Source: Orenia metallireducens
Lineage (GTDB): Bacteria; Bacillota; Halanaerobiia; Halobacteroidales; Halobacteroidaceae
Assembly: GCF_003001995.1 (NCBI RefSeq)
Contig: NZ_PVNB01000018.1
Coordinates: 23,366-87,365, forward strand
Length of the DNA: 64,000 bases
Direction: 5' to 3'
Shown: in pieces, positions 28,686 to 38,093 of the stretch
How positions within the stretch are numbered: the first letter of the stretch is position 1
Layout: each line of letters begins with the position of its first letter
The notes under the pieces: generated by a model
Seen by the model: the letters and a program-made list of their open reading frames with translations, nothing else
The model's database searches: none
What the model was told of the DNA's origin: nothing
Position numbers and translations under genes: made by a program

Positions 28686-29561
28686 GTGAGTATTAGAGGT
28701 GAGATTAAAAAAATTGCTTTAATTGCTAACACAAACAAGGCCAAAGCTGTAAATGTAATGGAGCAAGTCTGTAATTACTTAGATGATAAAAGGAAGGATT
28801 ATATTCTAGAAGAAGCCAGTGCAGGCTTGTTAGAACGGAGAGTTAAAAGTCAAGTTTATGAGAGGTTGGTTGATTTTGCCGATATAGTAATTGTTTTTGG
28901 TGGTGATGGTACCTTTTTAAAGGCTGCTCGTACCTTTGCTGCTAGTGATGTGCCAATTTTGGGGATTAATTTGGGGCAGCTAGGCTTTTTAACTGATATA
29001 GAGGTAGAGATGTTAGAGGATGGTTTAGATAAACTATTAGCAGGAAAATATCAGATAGAGGAGAGAATGATTCTAGAAGGAAGGGTTATTAGGTCTAAAC
29101 AACTGGTCAGTCGCTTAATTGCTATCAATGATTTAGTCCTTACTAAGGGACCCTTTTCTAGAATTATTAAGTTAGAGACCTTCATTGATGGAGAATACAT
29201 CACAACTTACCCAGGTGATGGACTGATTATAGCCTGTCCAACAGGTTCAACAGCCTATTCCCTATCAGCAGGGGGACCTATTGTCAATCCTAAGATGAAA
29301 TCTCTAATTATTACTCCAATTTGCCCCCATACCTTAAATTCTCGATCTATAGTTACTACTGAGGATGAAGAGATAGTAGTTAAGGTAGATGCTGACCATA
29401 GTGAAGTGATGTTGACAGTAGATGGTCAAGAGAGTTTTCCTATACTATCAGATGATATCATTAAGATCAATAAATCTAATTTAGTGGCTAAAATGATAAA
29501 ATTAGAAGGATATAATTTTTATAAAATTCTAAGAAACCGGTTACATAATAATCGGTTTTAA
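28686..29561 (+). CDS. nadK: NAD kinase
   Basis: 291 residues, GTG start after TGAGGTGAAT. FGGDGTFLKAAR is the catalytic GGDG motif; NLGQLGFLTDIE and PTGSTAYSLSAGGPIV are substrate-binding stretches. It phosphorylates NAD to NADP. Conserved neighbours are tlyA before and argR after. Confidence 0.95.
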   Translation: MSIRGEIKKIALIANTNKAKAVNVMEQVCNYLDDKRKDYILEEASAGLLERRVKSQVYERLVDFADIVIVFGGDGTFLKAARTFAASDVPILGINLGQLGFLTDIEVEMLEDGLDKLLAGKYQIEERMILEGRVIRSKQLVSRLIAINDLVLTKGPFSRIIKLETFIDGEYITTYPGDGLIIACPTGSTAYSLSAGGPIVNPKMKSLIITPICPHTLNSRSIVTTEDEEIVVKVDADHSEVMLTVDGQESFPILSDDIIKINKSNLVAKMIKLEGYNFYKILRNRLHNNRF

Positions 29562-29574
29562 AGGAGGAGACTGT

Positions 29575-30030
29575 GTGAAAAGTAAGCGCCATCTTAAAAT
29601 TATGAGCTTAGTCCAAGATGAAGATATTCATACCCAAGATGAGTTGGCTTCTAGGCTAGAAGAAGAGGGAATTGAAGTGACCCAAGCAACGGTATCCCGT
29701 GATATCAAGCAATTGGGTTTGATTAAAATACCGCTAGATAATGGAGGTTATAAATATTCATTACCTCTTCAGCAGAAGGATAATATTAATATAAATAGTA
29801 GAATGAAGAGGATGTTTGAAGATTCAGTAAGCAGGATAGACTATAGTGAAAATTTAGTTGTAATTAATACTTTACCAGGAACAGCTCAAGCAGTAGCTTC
29901 TTTAATCGATAATACAGAATGGAAGAATGTATTAGGGACAATTGCTGGTGATGATACTATTTTGCTGATCATAAAGCCTAAAAGTGCTGTTACAAGTGTG
30001 ATTGAAAGGCTAAAAAGTCTGACTGTTTAA
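29575..30030 (+). CDS. argR: Arginine repressor ArgR
   Basis: 151 residues, GTG start behind AAGGAGGAGA. The N-terminal winged helix (QDELASRLEEEGIEVTQATVSRDIKQLGL) binds ARG boxes. The C-terminal hexamer domain ends with the arginine-binding GTIAGDDTILLI. It would regulate arginine biosynthesis and catabolism elsewhere on the chromosome; none of its targets is in the window. Location before recN is the usual Firmicute arrangement. Confidence 0.94.
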   Translation: MKSKRHLKIMSLVQDEDIHTQDELASRLEEEGIEVTQATVSRDIKQLGLIKIPLDNGGYKYSLPLQQKDNININSRMKRMFEDSVSRIDYSENLVVINTLPGTAQAVASLIDNTEWKNVLGTIAGDDTILLIIKPKSAVTSVIERLKSLTV

Positions 30031-30050
30031 AGATAGAGGGAGGTAAAGCA

Positions 30051-31751
30051 GTGCTATCTGAGTTAGTTATAAATAATTTTGCATTGATTAAAGATGTTAA
30101 ATTAGAGTTGACTCCAGGATTAAATATATTAACTGGAGAGACTGGTGCTGGTAAATCAATTATCATTAAAGCTTTGGATATGTTATTAGGTGGTAGAGCA
30201 TCGACAGATTTTATTAGATTTGGTGAGGAGAAGGCGATTATAGAAGGATGCTTTGATATCAAAGATAATCCTCTTGTCAAAGATCTATTAAAGGAATTGG
30301 GGATAGATATATTAGAGGAGGAGACTCTAATTTTAACCCGTGAAATCTCTACAAGTGGGAATAATAAATCAAGAATCAATGGGAGAGTTGTTACCCTAGA
30401 GATGGTTAAGGAGCTAACCCAATATTTAATAGATATTCATGGGCAGCATGAACACCAGTCACTGCTAAATCCTGAAGACCATTTGAGGCTATTAGATCAG
30501 TTTGGTGGTAAAGAGCTGATGGTACTTAAAGATAGGCTAGAAGAGGTATATAGCAGATGGCAGCAGAAGAAGAATAGATTAAATAAGATCAGTTATGATG
30601 AGAAAGAAAGAGAGAGAAGAATTGATTTATTAGAGTTCCAAATCAATGAAATTGAGCAAGCAGAATTAAAGCTTGAAGAAGATGAAGAGTTATTAGATGA
30701 GAAGAAGAGGTTAAGTAATGCTGAAGAGTTGAGTAGAACTGTCAATAAGGCTTATAACTCGCTATATCAAAGTGATTTTGAACAGACTGCTATTATTGAC
30801 CAGATTAAGCAGTTTTCTAAGGAACTTGATAGTCTAGTCAAGATAGACAGTAGCTTAGAGGAGATTGCTGAGAGTTTAAGAAATATCAATTATGAGTTAG
30901 AGGATATCTCTTTTAGATTGAGTGACTATAATGATAAAATAGAGTTCAATCCCCAACGCTTGGATATGATAGAGAATAGATTGAAGTTAATCAATGATTT
31001 AAAACGTAAATATGGAGATTCCATTGAAGAAATTTTAGACTATTATCAAAAAATAGATCAAGAGTTGGCTGAGCTGAAAAATAGTGAGGTAGAGAAAGGT
31101 GAGCTATTAGCTGAAATTACTAAATTAGAAGAGGAATACTTAGTTGAAGCTGAAGAATTATCTACTCAAAGAAAAGTAATTGCTACAGAGTTAGAGAAGA
31201 GTATCGCTAGAGAGTTAATGGATTTATCGATGTTACAGACTAGATTTAAGATAGATTTTCTAAGAAAAGAGAACTTTACTAAAGATGGGATTGATAAGGT
31301 GGAGTTTTTAATCTCACCAAATCCTGGATCTGAGCTGCTTCCTTTGATTAAGATTGCATCAGGAGGAGAGCTATCGAGAATCATGTTAGCTTTAAAGACG
31401 ATAACGGCAGATATTGACCAGATATCTACATTAATCTTTGATGAAATAGATACTGGAATTGGCGGTAGAGTCGGTAAGCTAGTTGCTGATAAATTGCTAG
31501 TCTTATCAGCTAAACATCAATTAATCTGTATTACCCATCTTCCCCAGATTGCATGTATGGCAGATAACCATTATTTCATTATGAAGAAGGTAGTCAATGA
31601 TGAGACTGAGACGGTAATCCATCCATTAAATGATAATGGTAGAGTTAGAGAATTAGCGAGGATGTTAGATGGTACTCTAACCGAGACAACTCTAGACCAT
31701 GCCAAAGAATTACTTAAATCAGCTATAGAAAAGAAAGAAAGAATTGAATAA
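30051..31751 (+). CDS. recN: DNA repair protein RecN
   Basis: 566 residues, an SMC-like ATPase. Walker A is LTGETGAGKSIIIKAL (about residue 30). A long coiled coil rich in Glu, Lys and Leu fills residues 150-390. ASGGELSRIMLALK (ABC signature) and LIFDEIDTGIGGRVG (Walker B) are at the C-terminal end. It gathers DNA ends in double-strand-break repair. The start is a GTG 20 bases after argR, with GGGAGG. Confidence 0.95.
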   Translation: MLSELVINNFALIKDVKLELTPGLNILTGETGAGKSIIIKALDMLLGGRASTDFIRFGEEKAIIEGCFDIKDNPLVKDLLKELGIDILEEETLILTREISTSGNNKSRINGRVVTLEMVKELTQYLIDIHGQHEHQSLLNPEDHLRLLDQFGGKELMVLKDRLEEVYSRWQQKKNRLNKISYDEKERERRIDLLEFQINEIEQAELKLEEDEELLDEKKRLSNAEELSRTVNKAYNSLYQSDFEQTAIIDQIKQFSKELDSLVKIDSSLEEIAESLRNINYELEDISFRLSDYNDKIEFNPQRLDMIENRLKLINDLKRKYGDSIEEILDYYQKIDQELAELKNSEVEKGELLAEITKLEEEYLVEAEELSTQRKVIATELEKSIARELMDLSMLQTRFKIDFLRKENFTKDGIDKVEFLISPNPGSELLPLIKIASGGELSRIMLALKTITADIDQISTLIFDEIDTGIGGRVGKLVADKLLVLSAKHQLICITHLPQIACMADNHYFIMKKVVNDETETVIHPLNDNGRVRELARMLDGTLTETTLDHAKELLKSAIEKKERIE

Positions 31752-31765
31752 AATTAAACTATTTA

Positions 31766-31799
31766 GGGCATCTTTATTAATTAAAGGTGCTTTTTTTAT
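31766..31799 (+). terminator. Terminator after recN
   Basis: AGGGCATCTTTA and TAAAGGTGCT form the stem, followed by eight T. Confidence 0.85.
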
Positions 31800-31968
31800 T
31801 TTATATTTAAATTTAAAATTGTCATTATATCCATCTATCTTCGAATCTAACTTACGAATTTATTATAAAAATTTTAAATTAGCAGGATTAATTTTATGAT
31901 AATAATAAATAATTTAAAAATATTATTAAATTTAAAAACAATTAACATAAAAACCTTTAAAATACAAC

Positions 31969-31998
31969 TGAATATAACTATTTATGGTGGGTATAATA
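31969..31998 (+). promoter_or_regulatory. Candidate forespore (sigma-G/F-type) promoter before spoIVB
   Basis: TGAATA (31969-31974), a 17-base spacer and TATAATA (31992-31998) resemble the sigma-G pattern TGMATA and CATWHTA with one mismatch. No TTGACA-like box is at the right place. It lies about 180 bases before spoIVB, whose Bacillus relative is transcribed in the forespore. The rest of the 31800-32178 gap is AT-rich with nothing further seen. Confidence 0.35.
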
Positions 31999-32178
31999 AG
32001 TATATATCTAAGTTAAATATCATCCACAGTGGTATTTTAGAGTGCTTAAAATGTATCTATAGTCTTCTTTGATAGATTAATCTTTGAGTTTATTTTTAGT
32101 ATTGGCAGATGAAATTTTGTTAAAATTCTTTTAATTGGAAGATACTACACAGGTGGGGACTGTGTAGGAGTGTGACAA

Positions 32179-33504
32179 ATGAAAAAATATAAGAGAGTAG
32201 TGGTGATCAATCTTCTTCTATTATTAATCTGTTTTTTGTCATTGCCTAGAGTATTGATCTTTTTAGGTCTACCTGATAATTGTCAAATATTTGAGGGGAA
32301 TAAGACACCATTAAAGATAAATTTACCTTTTAATGTATCTATCCGATCAAATCAACAGGGAAATCTAAAGATTAATGGTCAAAAACTTTCTCAGCATGAA
32401 CTGAATATCAATCTTTCTAATCCGATTGCTTTACAGGCTTCTTCTGTTGGTGAGTATAATCTTGATTTTAAATTATTTGGCTTAATCCCATTAAGAAAGA
32501 TGGTTGTGAATGTTCTCCCTCAGGTCAAGGTCATTCCTGGAGGGCAGGCCATTGGAGTAATTCTTAAGTCTGATGGGATTATGGTAGTGAGAAACTCCTA
32601 TATTATTGGAGAAAATCAGCAAAAATACTTCCCTGCTAAAGAGGCTGATATTGAAGTAGGTGATAGTCTGTTAGAGGTCAATCATGTTGAAATTAAGAAT
32701 AAATATCATTTGGCTAGATTAATCAATGAATATGGGAAGAAGGGCGAAAGCTTAAGATTTAAGATTAGAAAAAAGTCAGGGGAGGTTCAATTTAAGGAGA
32801 TTACTCCTATTAAAAGTAAAGATGGATTTTACATGATAGGTATTTATGTCGATGATGGTGCTACTGGGGTAGGAACGATGTCCTTTTATGAACCAAAGAA
32901 TGGCTATTATGGTGCTTTGGGTCATATGATTACTGAAGCAAATACACAATTGAAGATTGATGTAGGAGAAGGAGAGATAGTTAGAGCTAATATTTCAGGA
33001 ATTAATCAGAGTCATGATGGCTTACCAGGAGAGAAATTAGGAACTTTTTTCAATGGACAAGGTATGCTAGGGAATATAACCAAGAATAATAGTTTTGGAA
33101 TTTATGGTCGCTTATCTATCTCACCTAAGCATCCTTATTTTAAGGAAGCTATACCAGTAGCAAGCCCTTTAGAGATTAAAGAAGGACCTGCTAAGATTTA
33201 TACTGTACTCCATGGTGGAGAGATAGAGGAATTTAATATAGAGATAGAGAAGGTTAGAAGGCAATATGAACCTGCTGAAAAAGGCTTGATTATTAGAATA
33301 GTTGATTCTCGGCTTTTAAGTCAGACAGGAGGAATAGTACAAGGAATGAGTGGCAGTCCTATTGTACAAGATGATAAGTTAGTAGGTGCTATTACCCATG
33401 TTTTTGTCAATGACTCTACTCGTGGCTATGGTATTTTGGCTCAATGGATGATAATGCAGACTGATTTATTAGAAAAGAATGTCGCCAAAGAATTTGCATC
33501 ATAA
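32179..33504 (+). CDS. spoIVB: SpoIVB peptidase
   Basis: 441 residues. One N-terminal membrane segment (VVVINLLLLLICFLSLPRVL), a PDZ domain around residues 125-210 (PGGQAIGVILKSDGIMVV, DIEVGDSLLEVN) and an S55 serine peptidase domain. The catalytic serine is Ser393 in GMSGSPIVQ. The likely histidine is in YYGALGHMITEAN. In Bacillus this forespore protease cleaves SpoIVFA and so triggers sigma-K processing in the mother cell. Its stop codon lies inside the terminator hairpin that precedes spo0A. Confidence 0.93.
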   Translation: MKKYKRVVVINLLLLLICFLSLPRVLIFLGLPDNCQIFEGNKTPLKINLPFNVSIRSNQQGNLKINGQKLSQHELNINLSNPIALQASSVGEYNLDFKLFGLIPLRKMVVNVLPQVKVIPGGQAIGVILKSDGIMVVRNSYIIGENQQKYFPAKEADIEVGDSLLEVNHVEIKNKYHLARLINEYGKKGESLRFKIRKKSGEVQFKEITPIKSKDGFYMIGIYVDDGATGVGTMSFYEPKNGYYGALGHMITEANTQLKIDVGEGEIVRANISGINQSHDGLPGEKLGTFFNGQGMLGNITKNNSFGIYGRLSISPKHPYFKEAIPVASPLEIKEGPAKIYTVLHGGEIEEFNIEIEKVRRQYEPAEKGLIIRIVDSRLLSQTGGIVQGMSGSPIVQDDKLVGAITHVFVNDSTRGYGILAQWMIMQTDLLEKNVAKEFAS

Positions 33505-33520
33505 ATTCTTTGGCTTTTTT
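33484..33520 (+). terminator. Terminator overlapping the end of spoIVB
   Basis: GCCAAAGAATTT (33484-33495) and AAATTCTTTGGC (33503-33514) are perfect 12-base arms followed by TTTTTT. The spoIVB stop codon (33502-33504) lies at the base of the right arm. Confidence 0.9.
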
Positions 33521-33594
33521 TATTTTTTAAAGGAGGAATTTGGAAACAGACATAGAATTTGTAGTATAGAGTCAGTATGAGGAGGAAATGTACT

Positions 33595-34392
33595 ATGAGA
33601 GAAGCAGATGAAATCAAGGTGTTATTAGTAGATGACAATAGGGATTTTTGTAATTTGATTAAAGAGTATCTTGACCAGCAAGATGAGTTTAAGGTAGTAG
33701 GAATTGCTAATGATGGAGTTGAGGCTTTAAAGGTAATCGATGAGGTCGACTTTGACGTATTGGTCTTAGATGTGATTATGCCGCATTTAGATGGAATTGG
33801 AGTATTAGAAGAGTTGCATAGTCAAGGAGTAACTGACAAATTTAAGATAATCATGTTGACTGCTTTTGGACAAGAAGAGTTGACACAGCGAGTTGTTAAT
33901 TTAGGTGCTGATTATTATATCTTAAAGCCTTTTGATTTAGAGAAGTTATCTAATAGAATCAAGCAAGTTACTTCTAAAGTTGCTTGTGGAAGCAGAGGCT
34001 ATACATTTACTACTTCGGCTAATAATCCAAATAACGGAAAAAATGTTGAAGAAAGAATTACTGATATAATGCACCAGATTGGAATTCCAGCACATATTAA
34101 AGGATATCTATATTTAAGAAAGGCAATTGCTATGGTCGTTGATGATGTAGAGTTATTAGGAGCAGTAACTAAAGAGTTATATCCTTTAGTAGCTAAGGAG
34201 TTCAATACAACAGCTAGTAGAGTGGAAAGAGCAATTCGACATGCTATTGAGGTTACTTGGGAGAGAGGCAATACCAATGCTATTAATAGAATTTTTGGTC
34301 ATTCTGTGACAAGTGCTAGTGGTAAACCTACTAACTCTCAATTTGTCGCTAAAGTAGCAGATAAGTTAAGAATTGAATTAAGAGTCAGCTAG
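33595..34392 (+). CDS. spo0A: Sporulation master regulator Spo0A
   Basis: 265 residues from the ATG at 33595; an upstream in-frame ATG at 33577 overlaps the ribosome site GAGGAGGAA. The receiver domain has the acidic pocket VDDNRDF, phosphorylated Asp59 in [11 protein letters not shown] and Lys in [11 protein letters not shown]. The C-terminal Spo0A DNA-binding domain ([44 protein letters not shown]) recognises TGTCGAA-type boxes. It decides entry into sporulation. The terminator before it implies its own promoter. Confidence 0.97.
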   Translation: MREADEIKVLLVDDNRDFCNLIKEYLDQQDEFKVVGIANDGVEALKVIDEVDFDVLVLDVIMPHLDGIGVLEELHSQGVTDKFKIIMLTAFGQEELTQRVVNLGADYYILKPFDLEKLSNRIKQVTSKVACGSRGYTFTTSANNPNNGKNVEERITDIMHQIGIPAHIKGYLYLRKAIAMVVDDVELLGAVTKELYPLVAKEFNTTASRVERAIRHAIEVTWERGNTNAINRIFGHSVTSASGKPTNSQFVAKVADKLRIELRVS

Positions 34393-34427
34393 AGAAATAA
34401 GCTAAAGGCTAAGTATAAGATTAAATT

Positions 34428-34455
34428 AGAGCATCCAATTTTGGGTGCTCTTTTT
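34428..34455 (+). terminator. Terminator after spo0A
   Basis: AGAGCATCC, loop AATTTT, GGGTGCTCT, then TTTTG. Confidence 0.9.
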
Positions 34456-34458
34456 GTA

Positions 34459-34545
34459 GTTAAGTTTAAAACTCAATTAAATTTAGCCTTAAGCTCAAAC
34501 TTAAACTTAATTGTAAATTGTACATTGACAATTGTAAATTAACTC
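34459..34545. repeat. R5 and R3 word repeats in tandem
   Basis: AAGTTTAAAACTCAATT facing AGCTCAAACTTAAACTTAATT (R5 type) runs directly into TTAATTGTAAATTGTACATT and GACAATTGTAAATTA (R3 type). The junction shows that different families can be stacked in one gap. Confidence 0.5.
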
Positions 34546-34624
34546 TGCTCCCTTTTATTAGAAGTATGATAGTAATTCAATCAAGATATACTAAAGGTAG
34601 TAGTAAATTTAGGAGGCTCCCATT

Positions 34625-35743
34625 ATGAAAATAACTGGAAGAGTTAGACTAGGTACTAAGACGAAGGATTTAGTCAAGGAATTGCTTGAAGGGGAGATAG
34701 CTATCATTGATCACAAGGATATCGATCAATTGGCTGCTGAATCATTGATTGAGAGAAGAGTTAAGGCTGTAATCAATGCTAGTCCATCTATCAGTGGTAA
34801 ATATCCTAATTTAGGTCCTAGAAGATTATTGGCAGCTGGGATAGCAATTATTGATGATGTTGATAAGGCTATCTTTGATAAGTTGTCTGAAGGGGATTTG
34901 ATTAATATCAAAGATGGTCAGATATTAAAGAATGAAGAGCTTTTATTTGAAGGTGAAGTTCTTAATACTAAGAAGGTTGAGCAGAGGTTAGAACAGACTA
35001 AGGAGAATATTGGTGTAGAGTTAAATAAGTTTGTAGATAATACCCTAGATTATGCCAAAAAAGAGAAGCATCTGATTTTGGGAATAGATATACCTAAAAT
35101 AGATATTAAGTTGAAGGATAAAGATGTCTTAATTGTAGTAAGAGGAAAGGATTATCGAGAGGATTTAGAGGCTGTTAGTTCTTATATTAGGGAGGTTAGA
35201 CCTGTCTTGATTGGGGTAGATGGGGGAGCAGATGCTTTAGTAGAGTATGGTTTTGAGCCTGATATTATCATTGGTGATATGGATAGTATCAGTGACAAGA
35301 CTTTAGCATCTGGGGCTGAGTTGATTGTCCATGCTTATCCTGATGGTCATGCTCCAGGAATGGAGAGGATTAAAGGACTTAATTTAAAGGCTAAGACCTT
35401 TCCAGCGCCAGGGACAAGTGAGGATATTGCTATGTTATTGGCTTATGAGAAAGGGGCAGAGTTGATTGTGGCTGTAGGTACTCATACTACTATGATAGAT
35501 TTTTTGGAGAAAGGGCGTCCAGGGATGGCTAGTACCTTTTTGGTCAGATTGAAGGTAGGAAGTAAGCTAGTTGATGCCAAAGGAGTAAATAAGCTATATA
35601 AGAGCCGAATAAAGCCTAAATATGTTGCAGAGGTCTTAGTAGCATCACTAATACCGATCATTGCTATAATGAGTGTGTCAACACCATTTCATCAGTTACT
35701 CAAATTATTAATAATCAGACTAAGAATGAATATTGGCTTTTAG
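34625..35743 (+). CDS. steA: SteA-like protein (thiamin-pyrophosphokinase-like fold, membrane anchored)
   Basis: 372 residues. The middle has GVDGGADALVEYGFEPDIIIGDMDSISD, typical of SteA and of thiamin pyrophosphokinase-like domains. A C-terminal hydrophobic segment (VAEVLVASLIPIIAIMSVS) anchors it in the membrane. In corynebacteria SteA works with SteB at the division septum and influences cell-wall hydrolysis; the Firmicute role is inferred. It is followed by steB and two glycosyltransferase genes, a cell-envelope operon. AGGAGG precedes the ATG. Confidence 0.8.
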   Translation: MKITGRVRLGTKTKDLVKELLEGEIAIIDHKDIDQLAAESLIERRVKAVINASPSISGKYPNLGPRRLLAAGIAIIDDVDKAIFDKLSEGDLINIKDGQILKNEELLFEGEVLNTKKVEQRLEQTKENIGVELNKFVDNTLDYAKKEKHLILGIDIPKIDIKLKDKDVLIVVRGKDYREDLEAVSSYIREVRPVLIGVDGGADALVEYGFEPDIIIGDMDSISDKTLASGAELIVHAYPDGHAPGMERIKGLNLKAKTFPAPGTSEDIAMLLAYEKGAELIVAVGTHTTMIDFLEKGRPGMASTFLVRLKVGSKLVDAKGVNKLYKSRIKPKYVAEVLVASLIPIIAIMSVSTPFHQLLKLLIIRLRMNIGF

Positions 35744-35753
35744 GAGGAGGATT

Positions 35754-36362
35754 ATGTTAGTTGATTTAAGATACCATGTGATTACAATTGTAATTATATT
35801 TGTAACATTGGCGATTGGCATCTTGATTGGTAGCAGTATGGTGGGAAATGATTTAATTGTTAATGAGCAGAAGCATTTGATTTCAAATTTAGAAGAGGAT
35901 TTTAAATCTTTAAGAACTAAGAATAAGGAGTTCTCTAAAGAGGTTAACTATTTAGAGACTAGGTTGGCTGATAATATAAATTTTCAGAAGATGATTATGC
36001 CTTTAGTGGTCAAGGAGCAGTTAAAGGATCAAAGTTTGTTGGTAGTAGTAGGTAATAATGTCGATTCTGAGTTGAAAAACAAGATAATCAAAACCTTGAA
36101 GCTAGCTGATGTTCAGGGGCTAGAGGTAATTGAAGATTTAACTACTATAGGTGAAAAGAGTGATTTTACAAAGGTACTCTTATTAGGGGATTTGGATGAA
36201 GGGCTTAATTATCCTATAAATCTAAAAGAAAAGTCTATTAAAATTGATTTACAGAGTATTAAGAGTATCTCTGGATTGATCAAGTTGGTATTTGAAGTTG
36301 CAGCTAAAGACCTTCCAGATCTTGAGGAGGGAGAGCATTGGATAAATCAATTTCAGTTTTAA
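35754..36362 (+). CDS. steB: SteB/MctB-like (copper transporter family) membrane protein
   Basis: 202 residues from the ATG at 35754, four bases after TAGGAGGAGG; an earlier TTG at 35733 lies inside steA and is unlikely. MLVDLRYHVITIVIIFVTLAIGILIGSSM is the family start, with one membrane helix. A coiled coil follows (QKHLISNLEEDFKSLRTKNKEF), then a small alpha/beta domain. The 'copper transporter' label comes from mycobacterial MctB, but next to steA a septal partner role is more likely. The end overlaps the next gene by 25 nt. Confidence 0.8.
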   Translation: MLVDLRYHVITIVIIFVTLAIGILIGSSMVGNDLIVNEQKHLISNLEEDFKSLRTKNKEFSKEVNYLETRLADNINFQKMIMPLVVKEQLKDQSLLVVVGNNVDSELKNKIIKTLKLADVQGLEVIEDLTTIGEKSDFTKVLLLGDLDEGLNYPINLKEKSIKIDLQSIKSISGLIKLVFEVAAKDLPDLEEGEHWINQFQF

Positions 36363-37012
36363 TCCCTGCGTATAATGAAGAGGACAAGATAGAAGATACT
36401 ATCAAGAGTATTAAAGACTTAGATGGAGTTGGGGAAGTGGTTGTAATTGATGATGGCTCTGTAGATAATACCTATCAAAAGGCTAGTAATTTGGCTACTA
36501 AAGTAATTAAATTAGAGCAGAACCAAGGAAAAGGTGCTGCTTTAAATCGTGGTTTAGAGGAGGTTAATGGAGATATTATCCTCTTATTAGATGCTGATTT
36601 GGGTGGTAGTTCAGCAGAGGCTATGAAGTTAGTAGAGCCTCTGTTAGAGGGAAGAGCAGATATGTCTATTGCTAAATTTCCTCCAAGTAAAGTTAAAGGA
36701 GGCTTTGGACTGGTTAAGGGGCTGGCTAATTGGGGGTTAAGAAAGTTGACCTGTCAAGAGTTTTCAGCCCCTCTTTCTGGACAAAGAGCTCTCTCTAAAG
36801 AGGTAGTTAAAGAGCTAAAAGGCTTTGCCAAAGGGTTTGGAGTAGAGGTCTGCTTAACTGTTGATGTCTGCCAAGCTGGATTTAGAGTAGAAGAGGTTCC
36901 AGTAATGATGAAGCATCGTGAAAGTAAGAGGGATATTCAAGGTTTTATCCATCGAGGTAAGCAGTTTAAAGATGTAGCACTTGTGCTTATCTCTAAAATT
37001 AATAGAGTATAA
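36338..37012 (+). CDS. Family 2 glycosyltransferase
   Basis: 224 residues, TTG start at 36338 with GGAGGG upstream, inside the end of steB. The GT-A fold begins SVLIPAYNEEDKIEDTIKSI, with VVVIDDGSVDN and the metal-binding LLLDADLGG. It resembles dolichyl-phosphate mannose/glucose synthase-type enzymes. No membrane segment. It likely transfers a sugar to a lipid carrier; operon partners are steA, steB and the MraY-like gene after it. Confidence 0.8.
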   Translation: MDKSISVLIPAYNEEDKIEDTIKSIKDLDGVGEVVVIDDGSVDNTYQKASNLATKVIKLEQNQGKGAALNRGLEEVNGDIILLLDADLGGSSAEAMKLVEPLLEGRADMSIAKFPPSKVKGGFGLVKGLANWGLRKLTCQEFSAPLSGQRALSKEVVKELKGFAKGFGVEVCLTVDVCQAGFRVEEVPVMMKHRESKRDIQGFIHRGKQFKDVALVLISKINRV

Positions 37013-37060
37013 GGATAAGTCTAAGTATAAGTTTGAGTTTGAGTAAGATAATTAATTTAG
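37013..37060. repeat. R5 words between the two glycosyltransferase genes
   Basis: GATAAGTCTAAGTATAAGTT followed by TGAGTTTGAGTAAGA; a single arm of the R5 type, with a weak counterpart (AGTTAATCTTAAACTG) about 30 bases later. Confidence 0.35.
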
Positions 37061-37171
37061 TGTTCTTAGGATCAAAGTTAATCTTAAACTGTCACAATAA
37101 TCACTAAACCTTATTGAATAGATTAAAATTGAAATAATAGGTTAAATTATAATTAAGAAGGTGATTTATTA

Positions 37172-37981
37172 GTGTTAGCACTTACAATATTAATATTTAT
37201 CAGCTTTATTTTCTCTAAATTAGGATTTAAGTTAATCCCTCCTCTGTTGATTGAGGCAGAGTCTATTGAGTTTAATTTTAAAGGTGATAAGATACCGGTA
37301 GGCTATGGACTAATTTTTGCTTTTAATTTAATTGTTATTTTGATTTTAGGAACACTATTTGGTTATTATTCCCCGCAGCAAGTTATTCCTTTAATTACTT
37401 TAATCTTGGCTATGGCCTTTGTAGGGTTATTAGATGATACTTTTGGCAATAAAGATAGTCAGGGCTTTAGTGGTCATTTTAAATCCTTAATATTTGAAAG
37501 AAGATTGACTACAGGAGCAATTAAGGCTATCTTTTCTTTGATGGTTGTTCTTTTTATCAATTTTTATTGGAATAAGAGTTATCTTGATTTATTCATTAAT
37601 ACCTTTTTAATCTTATTGATGAGCAACTTTATTAATTTAGTAGACTTAAGACCAGGAAGAGCTTTAAAGGTAACACTATTTTTTTTAATATCACTTTTAG
37701 GAATAGACTTAAGTAATTACCTCTTAATTATACCTATAGTAACTATGGTAGTTGTTGCTTTAAACTTTGATTTACAAGCTAAGGGGATGATGGGCGATAT
37801 AGGCTCTAATGTACTAGGGGTAAGCTTAGGAGGAATATTGGCGGTAAATTATGGGATATACATTAGAACTTTAATTATGCTTCTATTATTTTCTATTCAT
37901 TTATATAGTGAGTTTCATTCATTATCTGAATTGATTAAAAATAATAAGATATTATTATATCTCGATAAGTTGGGTAGGTGA
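37172..37981 (+). CDS. MraY/WecA-like glycosyl-1-phosphate transferase
   Basis: 269 residues, GTG start after AAGAAGGTGAT, with about eight membrane segments. VGLLDDTFGNK is the DDxxG-type motif, NFINLVDLRPGRALK the NxxNxxD motif and GMMGDIGSN the cytoplasmic loop of polyprenyl-phosphate N-acetylhexosamine-1-phosphate transferases. It is shorter than MraY (about 320), so it is likely a paralogue that loads a sugar phosphate on undecaprenyl phosphate. It ends the ste operon. Confidence 0.75.
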   Translation: MLALTILIFISFIFSKLGFKLIPPLLIEAESIEFNFKGDKIPVGYGLIFAFNLIVILILGTLFGYYSPQQVIPLITLILAMAFVGLLDDTFGNKDSQGFSGHFKSLIFERRLTTGAIKAIFSLMVVLFINFYWNKSYLDLFINTFLILLMSNFINLVDLRPGRALKVTLFFLISLLGIDLSNYLLIIPIVTMVVVALNFDLQAKGMMGDIGSNVLGVSLGGILAVNYGIYIRTLIMLLLFSIHLYSEFHSLSELIKNNKILLYLDKLGR

Positions 37982-38093
37982 AAATAAAATTTACCAAATC
38001 TAAATCTATTCTTGACTAGATAAATTAAACCATATATAATAGTTTATGCATTACTTATATGTGTCATAGGTAAGTAGTAAGAAGTTGAGTAGA

